A program made the position numbers and the translations under genes. A stretch of DNA of 28,161 bases from CAYVBW01 sp964588685 (lineage in GTDB: Bacteria > Patescibacteriota > Microgenomatia > UBA1400 > PJMF01): NCBI GenBank assembly GCA_964588685.1, contig CAZPQG010000009.1, forward strand, positions 1 to 28,161, given 5' to 3'. The notes beneath the pieces were generated by a model, which had not been told where the DNA came from, did not search any database, and saw only the letters and a list, made by a program, of their open reading frames with translations. The number at the start of each line of letters is the position of its first letter. The first letter of the stretch is position 1. Below are positions 23,266-28,161 of this stretch, piece by piece.

Positions 23266-24922
23266 TCTCTGAGGGAAAAGTCAATAACTCATAGACCGCA
23301 GTCCCGTCCGGATAAGTGATAGTTTCCACTACTGTCAGCTGTTTTAGATCATCCTCTTGTTTTCTGCAGTTTACTTCAGCAATATACAATTTTCCGGGCT
23401 CCAAGTCGCCTAAATAACAAACTTTACGATTAAATTCATACTTACCTAGTTGATAGACCTTTTTTCCTCTGGCCAGCGGTTGATCCTGAAGCTGAGAAAT
23501 ATCAACTAAGTTTTCCAGAACAAAATAGGTATACAGCGGTCTTAAATCATTGGTAACAATTACCTTGTCAAAATCAGCCTCTAAATGAGACAATTTTTGC
23601 GCGATTTCCATATAAGGATTATTGCGATACCAAGGTTGATAAGTTTTTTGCTGTACAAAAAACTGTAAAGAAAAGTAGCCAAGGTGCCACATATAAATAA
23701 TGGCAATAGTTGTTAAGAGTGGAATTTTCCATTTTGTTTTAGTGTTAATTGTTTTAGTGTTAATTAATGACCATAATCCTTCAGCAATAAAATACATCAT
23801 GCCCAATAGCAGCGGAAAAATTCTAATCATGCTCGGTGTTTCTTGAGTAGTAAGAGCTGCCGGTATCGGAGCTAATAAAATAATTAACAAGAAAAAGACA
23901 AAAAGAGGCTTTCTCTCGTTACGAGCTGCAAGATATAACCCCAACAGCAAGAAAGGTATTTCTAGGTAATAAAACAACCCATGAAAGGGCACTAAATATC
24001 TTTTCGGCTCTCCCCCGGTCATAAAAAGAAAATTGGGGTTGAAATGCTCTAAGTATTGACTAATAAATTCTTGCCCATATGTAGCCGGCTTATTGTAAAA
24101 AAAACGCAGCACAAAATTTGGCACCTCTGCCGGAGCATTGTAAATTTGCTCTAAAATTCGAGCTGCGGGCGCATCATAATTTAATAATCCGACTGCTGCA
24201 AAACGTGAACCACTTTCTTGTATGAGTACTGAACAAAGTGCTGAAAAAATAATAACTCCTAACGTACTAATAGTGTCAGTTAAATTACGCCGCTGTTGTT
24301 GATAGCAATAAAGCATCCAGCAGGCAACAAAAAGAGGTAAAAAAACTTTAGCTGCATGATACGAATACATAGCTAAAAAACTGGTAAAACCGAGCGTCAA
24401 CAACCACATTTTTTTTCGAGATTGCTGCCAGGCAATTAAAGCGTAAAAAGAAGCACATAAAAAGAAAAAAGACATGATCACTTCCTGAGTGGCTCGGCTT
24501 ACCACAATATGCCAGGGAGAAATGGCTAACAAAAAGACTATTAATAAACCTAAGTTTTCTCGCTCAAAGCGGCCCAATAAAAAGTAAATTATTAGCAATG
24601 ATAAACAACCAAGCAACACAGCCGGCAAGCGGGAAGCTGTGATTGTTGCTCCAAAAATTGCGACAAAAGGAATTTGTAAATAAGAATAAAGTGCTGGCTT
24701 TGGATCTATTAATGAATTTAAAGAGATAGGAAAAGAACGACCGTCCTCATCTTGGCCTGTTTCTAGAATTGATTGGGCATTTAGTAAAAAAGAAGCTTCG
24801 TCCGCATGCAGCCCACTGGGTGAATTTTCCAAGGCTATTACTCTAAAAGCTAGAGCCGCTGTCAGTACCATCAATAAAAACAAGTGTTTAAACTTTAATT
24901 TTAAAGTCAAGGATCTCAACAT
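23255..24922 (-). CDS. PMT/ArnT-type GT-C glycosyltransferase (555 aa)
   Basis: An integral membrane glycosyltransferase of the PMT_2/GT39 type. The first outer loop holds the acidic pair D41/E42 in HADEASFLLNAQ, expected to bind metal or act as base, followed by DPKPALYSYLQIP (73-85) and SRLPAV (97-102). SPWHIVVSR (135-143), E147 and YSYHAAK (186-192) match the two paralogues in this window. About 10-11 helices precede a soluble C-terminal domain of about 110 residues. The donor is expected to be a polyprenyl-phosphate sugar and the acceptor lipid, glycan or protein; neither is known. A perfect in-frame 15-base tandem duplication (23736-23765) gives a repeated five-residue NTKTI in a loop. 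The gene is 9 bases after the 358-aa gene in one operon. Confidence 0.86.
   Translation of the reverse strand: MLRSLTLKLKFKHLFLLMVLTAALAFRVIALENSPSGLHADEASFLLNAQSILETGQDEDGRSFPISLNSLIDPKPALYSYLQIPFVAIFGATITASRLPAVLLGCLSLLIIYFLLGRFERENLGLLIVFLLAISPWHIVVSRATQEVIMSFFFLCASFYALIAWQQSRKKMWLLTLGFTSFLAMYSYHAAKVFLPLFVACWMLYCYQQQRRNLTDTISTLGVIIFSALCSVLIQESGSRFAAVGLLNYDAPAARILEQIYNAPAEVPNFVLRFFYNKPATYGQEFISQYLEHFNPNFLFMTGGEPKRYLVPFHGLFYYLEIPFLLLGLYLAARNERKPLFVFFLLIILLAPIPAALTTQETPSMIRIFPLLLGMMYFIAEGLWSLINTKTINTKTKWKIPLLTTIAIIYMWHLGYFSLQFFVQQKTYQPWYRNNPYMEIAQKLSHLEADFDKVIVTNDLRPLYTYFVLENLVDISQLQDQPLARGKKVYQLGKYEFNRKVCYLGDLEPGKLYIAEVNCRKQEDDLKQLTVVETITYPDGTAVYELLTFPSENEN
23736..23765. repeat. In-frame 15-base tandem duplication
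   Basis: GTTTTAGTGTTAATT is present twice in a row, exactly. It lies inside the PMT-type gene and adds five residues (minus-strand reading NTKTI), keeping the frame. The lack of divergence suggests a recent slip or duplication. Confidence 0.85.
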
Positions 24923-24931
24923 TATTATTTA

Positions 24932-26008
24932 TTATTTTTTGTTAAATATATTATCTAAAAACCAAGATTTAATCGTTTTTATTTTTTGCGGATAAACACG
25001 GATATATTTTGTCACAAAAAATATTGTGATACCTATAATTAACAACAATTCCATTGGTTCTTCCCACAAAGCTTCGCCGGTGTGCGGCCTTAAAAAAAAC
25101 CGATCCCAATTGTAGAAAAATGCTACTGCAAAATAAAGTGTCAAGTACCAATCTGGAATGAGATTGCTGAATATTTTTTTAGTTTTTTGAGATAATTTTT
25201 TCTTGATAAGTTTGAAAGCTGCCCACGCAGTGCTGCCAATAAAACCAATTGCCATGTAACCGCGATACACCCAGCCAAAAAGTACGTCAATATTATGGAC
25301 TGTTATTTCATCTTGCAAGTTTTTCTCGGCAACTGTTTCCGGAGTTTCAAGATTAAACAATCTTTGGCCCCAAGAAATTTCTTCTCCTGCCACAAAAAAG
25401 CATAAAAAAGCAGCCAATAAAAATGGCACAGCCAAAATTTTTTCACGCTGACGCCAATAAATAAATAGTTTGTAACTGCACCAGACACAACCCAATAATA
25501 AGAAAAGCTGTGTATACTCCACCACATGATCATCTTTAACTAAAATTCTAAAAAATTGATTATTACGCAAATAAACAAGAAGACCTCCAATTATCAGAAA
25601 TATCGGTAAAATAAAAATAATTTTTTTAAGCACTTTTTTAGATAAATTAAACGAGATAAAATATAAACCTAAAAAAGCAGTGGCAAAGGTTAAATACACC
25701 AAGCGTGAATAAGATAAACCAAACCGGCTGTACACGTATTGAAAACCTAGTTGTCTCTCTAGTAATAAAAAAACCAGCGTGATGACTGTTAAAAAAGCCA
25801 ACGCAAGTTGATTAATTAATTCTATCTTTGGCTTGAAAATCATTTTGTCTTTATATCTTAAAATAAACAAGAGGATAATAAGCCCGGCCAACAGCATTCT
25901 GCCGTCAGGGATAAAAGTTAACGACACAGACAAACTTTCTACTGCTAAAACGAGCATCACCGCTGCTATATACAACTTGGAAAATAATTTAATTGCAATA
26001 TGTTTCAC
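24932..26008 (-). CDS. Polytopic membrane protein with conserved acidic/His motifs, function unknown (358 aa)
   Basis: About nine membrane segments. Between them stand polar motifs that look catalytic or metal-binding: KDDHVVEYTQ (158-167), AGEEISWGQRLF (208-219), ETPETVAEKNLQDE (222-235), HNIDVLFGW (239-247), then YNWDRFFLRP and WEEPMELLL near the end. I have seen the GEEISWGQR/TPE/NxQxE/HN pattern in unannotated membrane proteins of many bacteria but know no name or function for it. The start is GTG at 26008, with no good alternative before residue 18. A TGTCAA at 26026-26031 reads as a perfect TTGACA on this strand but has no matching -10. It is 9 bases before the PMT-type gene, so the two are co-transcribed. 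A membrane hydrolase or transferase acting on a lipid is a guess. Confidence 0.78.
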   Translation of the reverse strand: MKHIAIKLFSKLYIAAVMLVLAVESLSVSLTFIPDGRMLLAGLIILLFILRYKDKMIFKPKIELINQLALAFLTVITLVFLLLERQLGFQYVYSRFGLSYSRLVYLTFATAFLGLYFISFNLSKKVLKKIIFILPIFLIIGGLLVYLRNNQFFRILVKDDHVVEYTQLFLLLGCVWCSYKLFIYWRQREKILAVPFLLAAFLCFFVAGEEISWGQRLFNLETPETVAEKNLQDEITVHNIDVLFGWVYRGYMAIGFIGSTAWAAFKLIKKKLSQKTKKIFSNLIPDWYLTLYFAVAFFYNWDRFFLRPHTGEALWEEPMELLLIIGITIFFVTKYIRVYPQKIKTIKSWFLDNIFNKK

Positions 26009-26033
26009 TTGTTGATATGTTTTTCTGTCAACC

Positions 26034-26106
26034 TAATTTGTAAAATCTGTCTTTAATTTGTAAAATTTGTTTGAATAAACTAACTTTAATTAATCCTAAC
26101 TTTAAA
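26034..26106. repeat. Two adjacent short tandem duplications in an intergenic gap
   Basis: TAATTTGTAAAATCTGT (26034-26050) is repeated with one change at 26054-26070 (20-base period). CTAACTTTAA at 26080-26089 recurs at 26097-26106 (17-base period). A 9-base TAATAATTT pattern follows near 26119-26138. Together they make up most of the 172-base gap between the 626-aa and 358-aa genes, which has no clear terminator or promoter. Confidence 0.65.
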
Positions 26107-26180
26107 AGAGCTTGTTATTTAATAATTTAATAATTTAATTTTAACTGTTAGTAAATCGTTATCATTGATCACAATTTAAA

Positions 26181-28061
26181 TTAAATCTGCTCGACTGGCT
26201 TCACTTTTTCCATTCTAGTCCACTGCCGGCAAAAAACTTCATCTGAAAGCGTTTCAACTGCAAACAGCTCTGCCTGACCAATATCAATGAAGGCAGGAAT
26301 TTTATAATCAGTGCACAGTTTATCAAAATATACTCTAAAATAATCTCGATTGTCTTTGGGCGAAGGTAGAATAAGCACTTTTTTTTGCTCTCCACTTTTT
26401 AGCTCTTCATCATCACTCAGCACAGTAGCGGAGCTAGTAGCATATTGTGTTTCTAAATCACAATTTAACGCCAGTCCGGGTTTGGCCAAAACAGTTTTTT
26501 CCTCTGGAACTAAACTCAGGGCATCACAATCACTGGTAAAAGTTAAATTTTTATACTGATATGTTTTTTTACTTGGATCATGAAGTAAATTTTGCCAATC
26601 AGCAATTGTATCAGCAGTGATTGAATCTGAAAAAAGAGCATACATTCTGGCAGAATTAAAAGGATTGTCAGTTGCTATTGACACAGGATTGTTGAGTTGC
26701 TGCAGTTTAAAAGCATACGAAGCCATGAGCCGTTCTTCAAAAAAAGCAGTATCAATTGTTTGAATAGGAAAACGAATAAAATAAAAGTGTTGAAAACGTA
26801 AAACGCTAATAAGCATTATTAAAAATAACAAGCTTAAAACAAAAACTTTCATAAAATATTGTTTCCAAACTAAAACAGACAAACCCACGGCAGCTAATAT
26901 AATTAAAAAAGGCATAAATAAATTAGATCTCAGTGAAACAGAAGTTCCGACGTGCACTAAAACCGGCAGCAAAGATGCTAAAATAATGATTGAAACAAAA
27001 AAAGTATCTCGAGCTTTATATTTAAAAAGCCAACACAAACCAATTAAAATCAAAGGGGCTTGAAAAATATAAAAAAAGCCATGTTCCCATAAGGCAATAT
27101 TGTAGGATTTATCAAAACCTGAAACAAAGAGCAATCGAGAGTCGAAAGCCTCAAAAAAATTATCAATCAAACCATCTAAAAAGAGACTGCCCTTATTAAT
27201 AAAAAAAGGTTTGAGCTGACTTTCTAAACTATCTCTTCTCTTTTTATTAACTTCAGCACTCAATTCTTCAGTATTTAAGAAACTAATTTCACTGCTGCGT
27301 TCCCCATACCACCCTTGTGATAAACGAACATAAAATAAAGAGAAGGCTAAAACCCAGCAGCCAATAATAATGAGCAACGGACTTAAAAATTTAAACTTTA
27401 AAATTGATTTGAAAGAAAAATTGTTAAAAATAGTTTTCTTTTGCCAACAAAATAAAATAACAAATATCAAAGGATAGATAATTTTATAACCATGATAAGT
27501 GTAAAATGAAGCCAGCATTGTTAAAACAGAACTCAATAAAAAAATCTTTTTATTTTTAGCTGAATGGCTGGCTAGTGCCTGCCAAAAGAAAACTACACTG
27601 CACAACAACCAGGCTAATGCAATTGGCGCCTCATAAGCAGTGCGGGATATTAAAATATGCCAGGGTGAAATTAAAGTAAAACAAAAAGTTGTAATGGATA
27701 TTAATTTAGACTTAAAAAGCTGATAAGCAAAAATTGCTAACAGCAAAGCAAACAAGAAACCGAAAACAGCATTGGGTAATCTGGCGCCTATCATGGCATT
27801 TGATGAAAAAAAAGGTATAACAGCGTGCCAAAGAGCGCTTAATTCAGCTGTGTAAGTTTGTGAGTGTGTCGGAAATAATTCCCAAAAATAATGCTGGCCT
27901 TGAAAATCTTTACCTGTATAGCGAATTGCCAGTCCATTAACAACGTGATCAAGTTCATCATAGCTTATTGAAGCCGGAATTACAGACAGTTGATGAACCC
28001 GTAAAAAAATGCCAAAAAATGTACAAGTTAAAATAAAGGCTGTTAGAAAATATTTTTTCAT
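26181..28061 (-). CDS. PMT/ArnT-type GT-C glycosyltransferase (626 aa)
   Basis: The largest stand-alone GT-C paralogue here. The first outer loop has the acidic pair D35/E36 in SISYDELDHVVNGLA, and ARLPNAVFGFL (93-103) follows. SPWHILISR (132-140), E144 and YTYHGYK (187-193) match the 555-aa protein and the C-terminal half of the fusion. It has about 11 helices, an enlarged outer loop in the middle (about 250-310) and a soluble C-terminal domain of about 190 residues with four Cys. The donor is probably a polyprenyl-phosphate sugar. Its ATG overlaps the stop of the upstream gene (ATGA, 28058-28061), so it is coupled to it. A 172-base repeat-bearing gap follows. Confidence 0.85.
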   Translation of the reverse strand: MKKYFLTAFILTCTFFGIFLRVHQLSVIPASISYDELDHVVNGLAIRYTGKDFQGQHYFWELFPTHSQTYTAELSALWHAVIPFFSSNAMIGARLPNAVFGFLFALLLAIFAYQLFKSKLISITTFCFTLISPWHILISRTAYEAPIALAWLLCSVVFFWQALASHSAKNKKIFLLSSVLTMLASFYTYHGYKIIYPLIFVILFCWQKKTIFNNFSFKSILKFKFLSPLLIIIGCWVLAFSLFYVRLSQGWYGERSSEISFLNTEELSAEVNKKRRDSLESQLKPFFINKGSLFLDGLIDNFFEAFDSRLLFVSGFDKSYNIALWEHGFFYIFQAPLILIGLCWLFKYKARDTFFVSIIILASLLPVLVHVGTSVSLRSNLFMPFLIILAAVGLSVLVWKQYFMKVFVLSLLFLIMLISVLRFQHFYFIRFPIQTIDTAFFEERLMASYAFKLQQLNNPVSIATDNPFNSARMYALFSDSITADTIADWQNLLHDPSKKTYQYKNLTFTSDCDALSLVPEEKTVLAKPGLALNCDLETQYATSSATVLSDDEELKSGEQKKVLILPSPKDNRDYFRVYFDKLCTDYKIPAFIDIGQAELFAVETLSDEVFCRQWTRMEKVKPVEQI

Positions 28062-28161
28062 AACTTTTTTTGAAAAAGCTGACTACTTTCAATTAAATAA
28101 CAACTGCCTAAAATCCAAAACGGCAGCAGGGTAATAAAAAATCTATCGCTGGCTGCAGCTC
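28058..28161 (-). CDS. C-terminal end of another membrane protein (partial, cut by the window)
   Basis: Only 33 codons before a TGA at 28058-28060 are in the window. They read as a hydrophobic helix (RFFITLLPFWILGSCYLIE) and a short polar tail ending in FQKKL. An Asp-Arg-aromatic pair just before a membrane helix near the C-terminus resembles the SDRYF/NDRYF motif of GT-C and related membrane proteins, so this is probably one more member of the cluster. The stop overlaps the ATG of the 626-aa gene by 4 bases (ATGA). The beginning lies outside the window, so the family cannot be fixed. Confidence 0.6.
   Translation of the reverse strand, partial: AAASDRFFITLLPFWILGSCYLIESSQLFQKKL

Overview
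The window is AT-rich and gene-dense, with no intergenic gap over about 175 bases, and carries TGA as a true stop (for example at 11888-11890 and 28058-28060). Most start codons inspected lack a Shine-Dalgarno motif, and several genes have a -10-like box only 5-7 bases before the start codon, as for leaderless mRNAs. With the many paralogous GT-C membrane enzymes, an AbiEii-type toxin pair and a PTPS-related/YfhO-like membrane pair, this best fits a Candidate Phyla Radiation (Patescibacteria) genome. The TGA stops argue against the code-25 lineages (Gracilibacteria, Absconditabacteria). The phylum is an inference; there is no rRNA or other strong marker here.

Layout. 1-1641: two minus-strand genes of unknown function, one with a clear terminator. 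1696-2603: a plus-strand AbiEi-like/AbiEii-like toxin-antitoxin pair. 2639-15451: a long minus-strand run with a GalE-like epimerase, a frame-split PIG-V-like GT-C enzyme, a GT4 glycosyltransferase, arginyl-tRNA synthetase, a fused GT2/GT-C protein, a second GT4 enzyme and four GT2 enzymes. 15583-28161: almost entirely large polytopic membrane proteins. Three lie on the plus strand (644 and 484 aa polytopic, 225 aa single-pass). On the minus strand are two PTPS-related/YfhO-like proteins, two PMT-type GT-C proteins, a 358-aa membrane protein of an unnamed family, and the C-terminal end of one more membrane protein at the right edge.

Taken together this is a surface-glycan or glycoprotein glycosylation locus. 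GT2 and GT4 enzymes would build an oligosaccharide on the cytoplasmic face, probably on a polyprenyl carrier, and GT-C enzymes would use lipid-linked sugars on the outer face. I see no initiating sugar-phosphate transferase, flippase, polymerase or recognisable ligase, so the pathway is incomplete in this window. argS is the only obvious housekeeping gene.

The points most worth a second look are the GT2/GT-C fusion (8121-10619), the single-base frame split of the PIG-V-like gene (near 4263), the trio of GT-C paralogues sharing SPWHxxxSRxxxE and YxYHxxK motifs, the 358-aa membrane protein with conserved acidic/His motifs, the head-to-head overlapping gene starts at 19238-19272, the many GCCGGC palindromes, and a set of 15-20 base tandem duplications.
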